Below, in pieces: positions 17,688-27,830 of a stretch of 64,000 bases of DNA. The DNA is from an uncultured Clostridia bacterium. Its GTDB lineage: Bacteria > Bacillota > Clostridia > Oscillospirales > Ruminococcaceae. Every line of letters begins with the position of its first letter. The stretch's first letter is position 1. The translations under genes were made by a program, and so were the position numbers. The stretch spans positions 1 to 64,000 of the forward strand of contig CANRJB010000011.1 of NCBI GenBank assembly GCA_947630845.1, written 5' to 3'. Under the pieces are notes generated by a model. It had not been told where the DNA came from and did not search any database. It saw only the letters and a list, made by a program, of their open reading frames with translations.

Positions 17688-20600
17688 ATGAAGAAAAAGA
17701 AACATCCCTTGCTGTTAAGGGCAGCGGCATTGATGCTGTCATTGTCTTTGTCCGGCATGATGCTGCCGCCGGAGGTGTTTGTCTTTGCGGAAGGAGAGAC
17801 GACTGCCGCCGAAGGCGAGACTCTGCCGCCGGAAACACAGGAGCCTGAAACGCAGGAAAGCACGGAACAGAATATCGCAGCAGAACAGATCACTGTGACC
17901 GGTGAAGTCCTGTATGAAGACGGCAGACCGGCTGCCGGAGCAGAAGTTACCGTCAAAGATAACGATGCCGGTACAGAAACATCGCTTACCACAGACTGGA
18001 ATGGTAAATACCTCTTTCAGGCAGTCAAGGGCGGAAACTATACCATCCTTGCTGCAACACAGGACGGATACCAGAGCGATCCCCTGACAGTGACCGGACT
18101 GGGCAGTGAAACCATCGCTTCTCTGCTGCTCCGCAGGAAGCAGTTTTCCGTGACACTGAACATCAGCAACAGTGAAGGCGGCAGCGTTGACGGTCAGCAG
18201 GGAGACACCATCGCCTATGGCGAGAGCTATACCTGCCATCTGACTGCAAATGAGGGCTACTGTATCAGCAAGCTGCTCATCAATGAAGAAGAAGTACAGC
18301 TTGAGGAAAATGCATCTTCCTACGATCTGACGATTCCCGATATCCGGGAAAACAAAACCGTGGAAGTCACCTTTGAAAAGATCGTCTACACATTGACGAT
18401 CAACGTATCAAAGGGGGGCGAAATCCGCTATGAGGACGGAGAGACGTATGAAGATGGGGACAATGTCGTAGCGGGCGGCGGTATCAGGACACTGCAATAT
18501 GAAAGCGGCAAGGAAGTCACCATTCTGCCCGTGCCTGCGGAGGGCTATCGTGTGTCGAAGATCGAAGTGGACACAGACAGCAAGAGCTACACGGAAAATA
18601 CCCCTGCTGAGGAGGAGCTTACCCGTGTCCTGAAATTCGACAGATCCCATACCTATCGTGTTGAATTCAGTCCGCAGCAGTTCCATATCACGCTGAAAAC
18701 AAAGGGAAACGGCAGCACGTATTTTGACAACTACGGCAGCAGCGGAGATTTTACCGTCAATTACGGAGACGATCTGCTTCTGCATATACAGCCGCAGGGC
18801 GGTTATTCTGCCGGGTCATTCACGGTCAACGGCGAAGAAAAGTCTGAGATTCTGGAAAACAGTGAAAATGGCATGACCGCAGCATTCACAAATGTGACAG
18901 AGGATATGGCTCTGGAAGTGCTGTACCTGAAAAATGAAGTCGTTGATGTGAGCAAGAATGCCCTGCAAAACGATTATTATACACTGACCTTTTCCGAAAA
19001 ACCGGTCAGAACCGATACAGATTCCAAGACCAATATCACGACGTATGTCCTGCCGAAAGATGCCAATGCAGAGCTGAAGGCAGCAGAGGGCTGGCGAATC
19101 ATAAAGATAGATGATACATGGTGCGGAGAGGACAGCATCGAGATCAATGCTACCCAGACGATCCGGACTCTTGACATGGTTCAGAACGGGACACCGGAAA
19201 TCACGCTCGGTGTCAGGATCTGCATCCTGATCGACAATGTCAAGCCGCAGATCAATGTGCCGGATAAAAATGCGCAATGGACGAACAGCACAGATGTCAC
19301 GATCACCGGTACAGCGACCGATCAGAAGGAGTCGTCCGGATTGTCCCATGTCGTATGGGGCATCGGCGTGCCGCTGTCGGATACAGAGATCAAGGCAGGG
19401 AAGAATAAAAAAGCCATTGATGCAGACGGTAACTTTACCATCCATACCACCCTCCAGACCACAGAGAATGAGGATGGGACAACGACACCGAATGCTACCC
19501 ATTTTTATTTGTATGCCCTTGATGCGGCAGGGAATGCTTCCGGACGTGAGGATGTGTACGTAAATTACGACGGCACAGCACCGACCATCACTTCTTTCCG
19601 GTTCAGCAACAGAGGAGACAGCGTTTCTGCCACAGACATCGGGCAGTATCAGCATGGCAACTATTCAAAAAACACAGTCTATCTCTTTGTGGGAGCAAAG
19701 GATGCCGGGGTATCTTCGGGACTTTCCGAGGTGATCCTGTATCTGGATGGTAAGGCATTCACCTCTAAAGAGATCACGAACGGCACTGCTGTATTTGAGC
19801 TGAGCAATTCTGATTTTGCAAAGGGGAGACAAATTTCTGCCGTTGTAACCGACAGGGCAGGCAACGCATCCAAGAGGACAGCACCGCAGGATCTGAATGC
19901 ATCAGTCAGCAATTTCCTTCGCATCACAGATTCCGTGCCGACTGCTGCCATCACCACAGAGGAACCGGTATTCACAGATCAGGAGGGACGCCGCTGGTAT
20001 GCAGAAGACACGGTATTGACAGTCAGTGTTCAGGATGCAGAAATCCCGATCAGCGAAGTGCAGATCACGCTCAACGGCACTTTGCTCAGTGAGGACAGCA
20101 CAGGCGTTCTCATCAATGATACTTCCGGTTACAAGGAAGAAGGGCATCAGGAGCTGCAATTCACCATCAGCACCGACCAGATAGAGCCGTCAGAGGACGG
20201 CAGCTATACCCTGCATGTCAGTGCAGTGAATGCCGTCGGCACGGTTTCAGAAGAACGCACAGAAACGGTCTATGTTGACCGTGATGAGCCGATGCTCATC
20301 GGGTTTACTGTCACTCCCGTGGAGCGCAATGTAGTGGAAAAGGTGATCCGCTTCCTGACCTTCGGCATCTTTTTCAAAGATCAGGTGGAAGTCACTGTCA
20401 GTGCCGCAGACCCTGTTCCCTCCTCCGGCATCAATACCATCACACTCTATGTGGATGATGAGGTATGGAAAACAGAGACAGCCAATAATGGCGTCAGCAC
20501 ATTCCGGCTTCCGGCAGAAATGACAGAGGAAGGCACACTTGCCTTTGAAGGCAGCCTGTCGGCATCCGCAGCGGACTTTACCGGACACAGCGCACAGCCT

Positions 20601-23453
20601 GTGATGCCGGGCGATGTCGATCCGGAGATCTCCAGCAGTTTTCTGATGGTGGAGAGTGCCCGTCCCGTGATTCGTGTTACAGCCGATCTGCCGGCAGATG
20701 ACAGGAATCCTGCCACTGCTGATGCCAACGACTGGTATTGTGATGATATTGGCTTTACAGTCAATGTGTCCGATGCGGACTCCGGTATTGCCAATGTACA
20801 TATCTACATCAATGATCAGGAATTGACACAAGATCTGACACCGGATGCACAGCAGACGATCACGGAAGATTTTACCCAGCGTGACAAAAAGGTCAATGAC
20901 CTCACTTTCCTTGTCAGCACAAGTCAGGCAGAAATCTGTGAGGACGGAAGTTATCTGCTGCGTGTGACGGCAGAGGATAACGCCGGCAATGAGGCAGAGG
21001 TCTATGAGCAGACTGTCTATAAGGACACAACTGCACCGGAGATCGCTGAGATTCGCTTCAATTCCACAGACGGCAGTGATGAGCTGAGCGTGCAGTCTGA
21101 GGTCTATGGCTACTACTTCCTGAAGGATACCGAAGTGACCATCCGTGCATGGGATGCTGTGCCGTCTTCCGGCGTTCGTTCCGTTTCCTACTACACTGTC
21201 GATAAGGACGGCGGTCAGTCGGAGGAGCATACCGGTCTTGTCAATGCCGACGGTGAGCTGACCTTTACCGTGAAAGCCAATTTTAAGGGTCAGGTCTATG
21301 CAAAGGCACAGGACAATGTCGGCAATGAAACGGCAGAGTATGTGACACCGGATGGTGTGATCGTGGAGTCCGGCGATAAGCATCAGCAGGAGGAACACAT
21401 CGCTTTCAGTGTGCCGCAGACAGACAAAAAGACCCACAATGGCGAGCCGCTGTACAAGGCTGATGTAGACATCGGCGTTACCGTCACCGATACCTACTCC
21501 GGCTTGCAGGAAGTCTCATGGCGTGTGGAAGCACCCCATGATCCGGATGGGGGACAGAGCGGTTCTGTCTTTCTGAACAAGGACGGCAGTTTCAGGGACG
21601 GACAAAACGCTGACTGGAAGGCAACCAGAACCGACCGGAATCTTGTGACTGAAATGCAGCGCACGATCCGTATCGGTGCCAACAGCAACGGCATTGTGCT
21701 GCATGTTGCGATCGTGGACAATGCCGGCAACAGATCGGAAAGCTCCACTACCATCAGCATCGACAAGACAATTCCCACAATTTCTGTGGCATATAACGAT
21801 GTCAGCAGTAATCAGGACGGCTTTTACCGTGAGGACAGAGTCGCAACGATCACTGTACAGGAAAGGAATTTTGATGCAGGCGGCGTGGATCTCTATGTCC
21901 ACAATGAAGAAGGGGCTGCGCCCTCTCTGAGCGGCTGGACAGCGCATGAGAATGCGGATGATCCTGACAAAAGCACGTATACGGCAACGCTTGTGTTCCA
22001 TGACGACGGCAATTATGAATTTGATATGCGCTTCACGGACATGGCAGGCAATGAAGCCGTACCGCTTTCTATGCAGAAATTTATCATCGACCAGACCTCC
22101 CCTGACATCACCATTGCCTATGACAACAATGACGCTGCCAACAGCAAGTATTACAAGCAGGCACGGACTGCTACGATCACGATCATTGAACATAATTTTG
22201 ATGTGGAACTGGTGACGCTCAACGGAACGACCGATGGCAGGAGCGGTGCATTCCCGGCTGTCGGGGAGTGGAAAGAGAGGGGCAAGGACTCCTATTCTGC
22301 CACAATCAGTTTCACCAGTGATGCACAGTACAGTTTCAGTATATCGTGCAGCGACAAGGCAGGCAATGCCGTCACAAGAAGTGAAAAGGAATTTGTGATC
22401 GACACGCTTCCCCCACAGGTAGAGATCGGCGGCGTGAACGTGGCAAATAAGGATGTCGTCGCTCCGGAGGTACGTGTGAAGGATACCAATTTCACCAAGA
22501 ACACCGTCACCATTACCTTGAAGGGCGCAAACAATAAAGAAGTGGAGTATCCCTATTCCACAGAGGACATTGCAGACGGACAGCAGTTTGTCTGGGAAGA
22601 TTTTGCCCATACCAAGCAAGTGGATGATATCTATATTCTGGAAGTCAGCCTTACAGACCTTGCCGGCAATGTCAGCACACAGTCAATGCGATTCTCTGCT
22701 AACCGGTTCGGTTCTGTTTATGATCTGAGTGCAGTCAGTGACTATATCGGAAAGTATCTGACGAAAGAGCCGGAAATTGTCGTGGTGGAAATAAATGCCG
22801 ACTCCCTCAAGGACAGCAGTACCCTTCTCAGGATGACCAAGAACGGTGCAGCATCCGATCTGGTAAGGGATGCGGACTACACCATTGAAAAGGAAGGCGG
22901 CGGTTCGGACTGGAGCAGCTATCGCTACATCCTGAATCCGGAGCTGTTTGCGGAGGACGGCAGCTATCTCCTGTCGTTCTATTCGGAGGATGCAGCCGGA
23001 AATATCAACGAAAATATTGATGAGAACAAGGGCGCAGAGATTGCATTCGGTATTGACAAGACACAGCCGGTCATTGTGCCTGTGGACATTGAGAGCAAGA
23101 AGCAGTATGCCGAAGAAAGCAAGACCGCATCCATCGAGATCAAGGACAATCTGGTACTTCAGAATGTGAAAATGTATCTGGATGATGTGGAGGTGGAGTA
23201 TACCGTAGAGGGAGAGACTTACACCCTCTCCATTCCGGAATCCAATTCCTCCCGTATCCTGCGCATTCTGGCAACGGATGCAGCCGGTAACGAGATGGAA
23301 ATGCTGATCGAGGACTTCCTTGTCACCACGAATCCGATCATCCGCTGGTTCAACAATAAGCCGTTGTTCATTGGTTCGCTGAGCGGTGTAGGGGTACTCA
23401 TCATGGCATTGATCGTATTCCTGCTGTTCGGCAGAAAAAAGAAATCATACTGA
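17688..23453 (+). CDS. 1921-aa secreted, C-terminally membrane-anchored multidomain Ig-like surface protein
   Basis: Signal peptide; carboxypeptidase-regulatory-like VTGEVLYEDGRPAAGAEVTVKDNDAG; many Ig-like repeats (DxAGN motifs); C-terminal TM FIGSLSGVGVLIMALIVFLLFGRKKKSY. Confidence 0.85.
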   Translation: MKKKKHPLLLRAAALMLSLSLSGMMLPPEVFVFAEGETTAAEGETLPPETQEPETQESTEQNIAAEQITVTGEVLYEDGRPAAGAEVTVKDNDAGTETSLTTDWNGKYLFQAVKGGNYTILAATQDGYQSDPLTVTGLGSETIASLLLRRKQFSVTLNISNSEGGSVDGQQGDTIAYGESYTCHLTANEGYCISKLLINEEEVQLEENASSYDLTIPDIRENKTVEVTFEKIVYTLTINVSKGGEIRYEDGETYEDGDNVVAGGGIRTLQYESGKEVTILPVPAEGYRVSKIEVDTDSKSYTENTPAEEELTRVLKFDRSHTYRVEFSPQQFHITLKTKGNGSTYFDNYGSSGDFTVNYGDDLLLHIQPQGGYSAGSFTVNGEEKSEILENSENGMTAAFTNVTEDMALEVLYLKNEVVDVSKNALQNDYYTLTFSEKPVRTDTDSKTNITTYVLPKDANAELKAAEGWRIIKIDDTWCGEDSIEINATQTIRTLDMVQNGTPEITLGVRICILIDNVKPQINVPDKNAQWTNSTDVTITGTATDQKESSGLSHVVWGIGVPLSDTEIKAGKNKKAIDADGNFTIHTTLQTTENEDGTTTPNATHFYLYALDAAGNASGREDVYVNYDGTAPTITSFRFSNRGDSVSATDIGQYQHGNYSKNTVYLFVGAKDAGVSSGLSEVILYLDGKAFTSKEITNGTAVFELSNSDFAKGRQISAVVTDRAGNASKRTAPQDLNASVSNFLRITDSVPTAAITTEEPVFTDQEGRRWYAEDTVLTVSVQDAEIPISEVQITLNGTLLSEDSTGVLINDTSGYKEEGHQELQFTISTDQIEPSEDGSYTLHVSAVNAVGTVSEERTETVYVDRDEPMLIGFTVTPVERNVVEKVIRFLTFGIFFKDQVEVTVSAADPVPSSGINTITLYVDDEVWKTETANNGVSTFRLPAEMTEEGTLAFEGSLSASAADFTGHSAQPVMPGDVDPEISSSFLMVESARPVIRVTADLPADDRNPATADANDWYCDDIGFTVNVSDADSGIANVHIYINDQELTQDLTPDAQQTITEDFTQRDKKVNDLTFLVSTSQAEICEDGSYLLRVTAEDNAGNEAEVYEQTVYKDTTAPEIAEIRFNSTDGSDELSVQSEVYGYYFLKDTEVTIRAWDAVPSSGVRSVSYYTVDKDGGQSEEHTGLVNADGELTFTVKANFKGQVYAKAQDNVGNETAEYVTPDGVIVESGDKHQQEEHIAFSVPQTDKKTHNGEPLYKADVDIGVTVTDTYSGLQEVSWRVEAPHDPDGGQSGSVFLNKDGSFRDGQNADWKATRTDRNLVTEMQRTIRIGANSNGIVLHVAIVDNAGNRSESSTTISIDKTIPTISVAYNDVSSNQDGFYREDRVATITVQERNFDAGGVDLYVHNEEGAAPSLSGWTAHENADDPDKSTYTATLVFHDDGNYEFDMRFTDMAGNEAVPLSMQKFIIDQTSPDITIAYDNNDAANSKYYKQARTATITIIEHNFDVELVTLNGTTDGRSGAFPAVGEWKERGKDSYSATISFTSDAQYSFSISCSDKAGNAVTRSEKEFVIDTLPPQVEIGGVNVANKDVVAPEVRVKDTNFTKNTVTITLKGANNKEVEYPYSTEDIADGQQFVWEDFAHTKQVDDIYILEVSLTDLAGNVSTQSMRFSANRFGSVYDLSAVSDYIGKYLTKEPEIVVVEINADSLKDSSTLLRMTKNGAASDLVRDADYTIEKEGGGSDWSSYRYILNPELFAEDGSYLLSFYSEDAAGNINENIDENKGAEIAFGIDKTQPVIVPVDIESKKQYAEESKTASIEIKDNLVLQNVKMYLDDVEVEYTVEGETYTLSIPESNSSRILRILATDAAGNEMEMLIEDFLVTTNPIIRWFNNKPLFIGSLSGVGVLIMALIVFLLFGRKKKSY

Positions 23454-23470
23454 GAGAGGAAGATGTGACT

Positions 23471-23710
23471 ATGTATCCGGAATTTATACCGATCTACATC
23501 GGCTTGGGTGTAAGTCTTGTACTCCAGATCGCACTGCTGATCGTGGGAATCGTACTGCTTCGCCGGACGAACACAAGCAGCTTTGGCATCAGCACACAAG
23601 TCAAGAAGGCACAGCAGGCAAACGGCGGAGAAGTTGTTTTCTGCCGCAAGTGTGCGACGCAGTATGACAGTTCACTGCATAGCTGTCCGAATTGTGGGAC
23701 ACCTCGGTGA
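23471..23710 (+). CDS. Small membrane protein with zinc-ribbon tail
   Basis: MYPEFIPIYIGLGVSLVLQIALLIVGIVLL... then FCRKCATQYDSSLHSCPNCGTPR. Confidence 0.75.
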   Translation: MYPEFIPIYIGLGVSLVLQIALLIVGIVLLRRTNTSSFGISTQVKKAQQANGGEVVFCRKCATQYDSSLHSCPNCGTPR

Positions 23711-23721
23711 AGGGAGAGACT

Positions 23722-24006
23722 ATGGGACAGATCAGGATCAGCATCAACGGCGTGATGCAGGCGAGCCATCACGCTGTGCTGACGGAGCATGCTGTGCAGG
23801 AGGTGCAGCGCACTCTGAATGATCTGCAAAGCTGTATGGATGCAGGCATTCAGGAACGGCTTGACATCGGCACACGTCTCCGGAAGCTGTGTCATACGAT
23901 GGAGGACATCCGGAAAGATACGGAATACATCCGGGAAACGGCTGAATACGGGGCAAATCTCTACAACTCGACAGAGCAGAAAATAGTGGAGTGTTTCCCC
24001 CGATGA
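23722..24006 (+). CDS. Small helical protein of unknown function (last gene of the T7SS-like locus)
   Basis: 95 aa from ATG 23722: MGQIRISINGVMQASHHAVLTEHAVQEVQRTLNDLQSCMD..., amphipathic helical pattern. Confidence 0.65.
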   Translation: MGQIRISINGVMQASHHAVLTEHAVQEVQRTLNDLQSCMDAGIQERLDIGTRLRKLCHTMEDIRKDTEYIRETAEYGANLYNSTEQKIVECFPR

Positions 24007-24042
24007 GGACGGATGCGGCGTGATACTACGATCAGATAAGCG

Positions 24043-24066
24043 AGGTGGGGACAGTTGTCCCCACCT
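24043..24066. terminator. Bidirectional terminator between the T7SS-like locus and spoIVB
   Basis: AGGTGGGGACA-GT-TGTCCCCACCT followed by TTGTTT; convergent genes on both sides. Confidence 0.85.
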
Positions 24067-24070
24067 TTGT

Positions 24071-25267
24071 TTATCCGGCAGTCTGTCTGGTATAGTCATA
24101 CATGGTTTCAGCAAAGATGGCATACCCCTTCGCCGGGTCAGCAACAAAGACATGCGTCACTGCGCCGATGAGTTTGCCGTTCTGGAGAATGGGGCTGCCG
24201 CTCATGCCCTGCACGATGCCGCCTGTTTCAGCAAGCAGATCTTCGTCCGTCACTTCAATGACCATGTTGCGTGTCTCATCTGTGAAGTCAAGGGATGTGA
24301 TCTCGATGGTGTAGGGTCTGGGGGTATCACCGGAGACAGTCGTCAGTATGACAGCATCTCCGAGCGTGATCTCCTGTTTCAGTCCCATGGGGACGGGCTT
24401 GACCTCCGGCACATCCTCCGATGTCCCGAACACACCGCAGCGGCTGTTGCAGCGCAGCGTACCGATGGCTTCGTCAGCGGAAAAATATCCTTGCAGCTGT
24501 CCCGGCAGACCGGGCAGTCCCTTCACTGTACCGCTGATGGTCACAGCATCCGCCTCGCCGCTTGCAAGCGGTATCAGCTCTCCCGTGTCCGGGTCACAGA
24601 TGGGGTGTCCCAAACCGCCGAAGCTGCCTGTCGCCGGCTCATAATACGTCATCGTCCCGATGCCTGCCGTGCTGTCACGCACCCATAGTCCGGTCTGGTA
24701 GCATTCCTCTGTCACAGAATAGTCCGGAGTCAGAGTCAGTTCGAGTGTCTCCTCTCCACGCAGTACCGTCAGCAGCATCTCCTCACCCTTCTGTACTGCC
24801 TCACGGAATGCGTCCGTATCCGTCAGTGGTTCATGACCGATCTCCCGGATGATGTCGCCCTCCTGTAAACCTGCTGTCACGGCAGGGCAGCTGTGACCGC
24901 CGCTGCCTTCCACCTCGCCGAACCCGATGACCATGATCCCGTCCATCAGCATCCGCACGCCGAACGGTTCACCGCCCGGTATGAGCATGATTTCCTCTGT
25001 GGGATGCATTTCTACGGTTTTTATGGGAAAAATACCGAACAGACGAAGTGCTGCATCAGATGTGATGCTGCCGGCAGCGGCAGCCTGTGTTTCCGCACGG
25101 ACAGGCGATGCTGTGATCGGCAGTGCCGCAGTTACCTGCAGCATCTCCCCATGCCGCACATAATACTGATCTGCCAGCTTTCCGGCATAATACAGTGACG
25201 CCGTCACCGGCATCAGAAAAAACAGACCGGCAAATGCTGACAATGCTGCTAATTTTTTCTGTTTCAT
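24071..25267 (-). CDS. spoIVB: SpoIVB-type peptidase (S55 family) with PDZ domain
   Basis: PDZ-like GLQEGDIIREIGHEPLTD; catalytic region GGIVQGMSGSPILQNGKLIGAVTHVFVADPAKGYAIF. Confidence 0.88.
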   Translation of the reverse strand: MKQKKLAALSAFAGLFFLMPVTASLYYAGKLADQYYVRHGEMLQVTAALPITASPVRAETQAAAAGSITSDAALRLFGIFPIKTVEMHPTEEIMLIPGGEPFGVRMLMDGIMVIGFGEVEGSGGHSCPAVTAGLQEGDIIREIGHEPLTDTDAFREAVQKGEEMLLTVLRGEETLELTLTPDYSVTEECYQTGLWVRDSTAGIGTMTYYEPATGSFGGLGHPICDPDTGELIPLASGEADAVTISGTVKGLPGLPGQLQGYFSADEAIGTLRCNSRCGVFGTSEDVPEVKPVPMGLKQEITLGDAVILTTVSGDTPRPYTIEITSLDFTDETRNMVIEVTDEDLLAETGGIVQGMSGSPILQNGKLIGAVTHVFVADPAKGYAIFAETMYDYTRQTAG

Positions 25268-25636
25268 CCGTCACCTGCTTTCTGTGCATGTGCCCATGCA
25301 CACTATAAGGATGGGCAGAACGACAGCATTTATGAGTGGGAATCTTACGGAGTGTGATGCTGTTGACAGGCTCATGGGCATCTGCCAGATTTTCCTGTTT
25401 TCCTGTCCCGTCTGGAAACTTCTGTACAACTATGCAGAATGATGGCGGATATACACAAACTGATTTTGATTTTGCATAAAATGACGTAATTATGACAGAT
25501 TGTTATTGAACTGTAACTATTTTTTCATTTCATTACAGCCGGAAATATGGTATACTAAATAGTGTACGAAATGAAGACGAAGATACCCCGGAAATTCCGG
25601 GAAATGTGTGAACAAAGGGGAAAGGAAGGAATCGCT

Positions 25637-27559
25637 TTGCAGAATCAGAACGAGCTGAAAGAGCTTGTGAACAGTGTAACAGGCGCATCCGATGCACCGG
25701 AAAAAGAGGATGAGCTTGTGGAGCTGCTTGATACAGCCGGAAAACCTGCACCGCCTGCGCCCCCTGCGCAGGATGCGCATAAGCAGAAAATGGCACAGAT
25801 CCGTGAGGCATTGGCAATGGCGAACCATGATGATACGTCCGGAGAACCGTCCGTCAGACCTTCACAGCATGAGGCTCTGCCGCCGCTGAAACGAAAGACC
25901 GCATCTGCCGGAGCTGCTGCACCGAAAGCCTCTGCGCAAAAAGCTCCTGCACCGCAGGAGAAGTCTGCACCGCAGGGAAAATCTGCACCGAAGGCAAAGC
26001 CGATGCCGGCTTTGAAACGGAACCCTGCCGCAGAACGACCCGGGAAACAAGTGCCCGCAAAACATGCACCTAAGCCCGAAAAGAAAAAACATGCTCTGAA
26101 AAATCCGTTTGCCAAGTTGTCCGGCGGCGCAAAACTGCCGACTTCCGTCTATGTGGGGTCGATCAGCGGCGCAGTCGTTCTGGCAGCGATCATCGGCTAT
26201 TTCATCGTAGCGGCTACATATCAGGGAAAATTTCTCCCCAATACGATGGTGGACAACATTGACCTCTCCGGTATGAACGCACAGGAAGCTGCCTGTACTC
26301 TCCTGAACCAGAAGGCTGTCCCCGATCTGCGGCTGACTACCCCGAAGGGCGATACTGCTGTCTTTTCTGCGGCGGATTTCAATGCGAAGTACCACGTTCC
26401 GGACGGTGCGTTTGAGGATGCTGCACAGGAAAATCCGTTTGCATGGATCGTCAAGCTCTTCAAGCCGTCGGAATATACTGTCAACTATTATATGACCTAT
26501 ACCGAGTGGCGGCTTCGTGAGCTGATCGATGACTATGACTGGGGCAATGCGGAATCGGAAAATGCTGTCGTGGTGATGAATGATGCCGGGCAGTTTGTGG
26601 TGCAGCCGGAGACACTCGGCGACCAGTTCGATACCCAGACTTTGCTCAACTATATCAAGGAACAGGTCGCAGAAGGCAAGACCACCATCAATATGGAGGA
26701 TTCCGGCTGTTACGAAAGCTACCGTGCCGAAGTCAAGGCAGTTGACCTTGAAAAAGAGCTTGACCTCTATAATAATTATGCGAAATGCACCATTACCTAT
26801 ACATTTGGTGACTATAAGGATTATGTTGTCAACAGCGACATGATCGTGGACTGGATCATGCTTGACGATAACGGTGCAGTGCAGAAGAATGACGAAGGGC
26901 AGATCATCTTTGACTATAACGCCATCAGTCAGTTTGTTGCGGAAATGGCAGCCGATACGGATACATGGGGCAAGCCGCATGAGTTTCAGTCCACTGTCGA
27001 CGGGCTGATCACGGTTCCGTGGACAGGGCATCCCTACAGCACCTATGGCTGGCAGATCAATCAGGAATCCACTGCCTACCAGCTCATTGATCTGCTGCGT
27101 GCCGGAAAGACGGTATCTGTAGAGCCGGAGTATGCACACCGTGGCTACTGTCGGGGCAAGAATAATGATGATATCGGTAATACGTATATTGATGTGGATA
27201 TTTCCGAGCAGCATGCATGGGTCTATATTGACGGCGAATGTGTTTTTGAATGTGACTTTGTGTCCGGTACAGAGACAAATCCCGGTCGCCGTACTCCAAG
27301 AGGTGTCTGCCAGATCATGTACAAGGCACGGAACGTTACATTGGGAACGTATGCCGTACAGGGATACGAAGCACCGGTTTCCTTCTGGATGCCGTTCAAT
27401 GACTGGGGCTGCGGTTTCCATGACCTGAGCAGAGGTGCATACGGCGGACAGATCTACATGTACAACGGTTCGCACGGATGTCTGAACCTCTCATGGGGCA
27501 ATGCACAGACGATGTATGACACTGTTGAACAGGGTATGCCCTGCATGGTACACGACTGA
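25637..27559 (+). CDS. L,D-transpeptidase (YkuD) with peptidoglycan-binding-like domain and Pro/Ala/Lys-rich cytoplasmic N-terminus
   Basis: C-terminal SHGCLNLSWGNAQTMYDTVEQGMP; TM VYVGSISGAVVLAAIIGYFIV. Start placed at TTG 25637 (GGAAAGGAAGG RBS) because a likely -10 (TATACT) sits just before 25562. Confidence 0.85.
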   Translation: MQNQNELKELVNSVTGASDAPEKEDELVELLDTAGKPAPPAPPAQDAHKQKMAQIREALAMANHDDTSGEPSVRPSQHEALPPLKRKTASAGAAAPKASAQKAPAPQEKSAPQGKSAPKAKPMPALKRNPAAERPGKQVPAKHAPKPEKKKHALKNPFAKLSGGAKLPTSVYVGSISGAVVLAAIIGYFIVAATYQGKFLPNTMVDNIDLSGMNAQEAACTLLNQKAVPDLRLTTPKGDTAVFSAADFNAKYHVPDGAFEDAAQENPFAWIVKLFKPSEYTVNYYMTYTEWRLRELIDDYDWGNAESENAVVVMNDAGQFVVQPETLGDQFDTQTLLNYIKEQVAEGKTTINMEDSGCYESYRAEVKAVDLEKELDLYNNYAKCTITYTFGDYKDYVVNSDMIVDWIMLDDNGAVQKNDEGQIIFDYNAISQFVAEMAADTDTWGKPHEFQSTVDGLITVPWTGHPYSTYGWQINQESTAYQLIDLLRAGKTVSVEPEYAHRGYCRGKNNDDIGNTYIDVDISEQHAWVYIDGECVFECDFVSGTETNPGRRTPRGVCQIMYKARNVTLGTYAVQGYEAPVSFWMPFNDWGCGFHDLSRGAYGGQIYMYNGSHGCLNLSWGNAQTMYDTVEQGMPCMVHD

Positions 27560-27582
27560 TAGCGTAAAAGGGGGGCTGAGAT

Positions 27583-27669
27583 ATGAGCAGCAAGAAAAAG
27601 ATAGGTATCACAGCCCTTTTCTTGGCATGCAACAGCATATGGTCACTTTCAGGTATGTTGAAAAAATAG
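27583..27669 (+). CDS. Candidate 28-aa hydrophobic small protein
   Basis: AAAAGGGGGG RBS, then MSSKKKIGITALFLACNSIWSLSGMLKK, stop TAG; ahead of the terminator at 27696. Confidence 0.3.
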   Translation: MSSKKKIGITALFLACNSIWSLSGMLKK

Positions 27670-27695
27670 CATTGTGCAATGCAGTTTGAGTTGAT

Positions 27696-27717
27696 GGGGT
27701 GTAAATTTTTACACCCC
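27696..27717 (+). terminator. Rho-independent terminator
   Basis: GGGGTGTAAA-TT-TTTACACCCC followed by TTTATTTGTTTGTTTTG. Confidence 0.85.
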
Positions 27718-27830
27718 TTTATTTGTTTGTTTTGTATGAATGACAGGCTTGAAATTTGTACAATATTTTCCGTAATTTTTTACCATGCAAAACGTACTAA
27801 CCAGTAAATGCTGATAAAGGAGGCATTCCT

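Noticed and set aside
20247-21437. 396-aa minus-strand ORF
   Set aside because: Antisense to the Ig-like surface protein; Cys/His-rich artefact of codon bias.
25283-25302. TGTGCATG-TGCC-CATGCACA palindrome upstream of spoIVB as an operator
   Set aside because: Single short palindrome with no second site or known motif; could be chance.
25862-27475. 537-aa minus-strand ORF
   Set aside because: Antisense to the L,D-transpeptidase with its SHGCLNL motif; composition is artefactual (Cys/His/Ile-rich).
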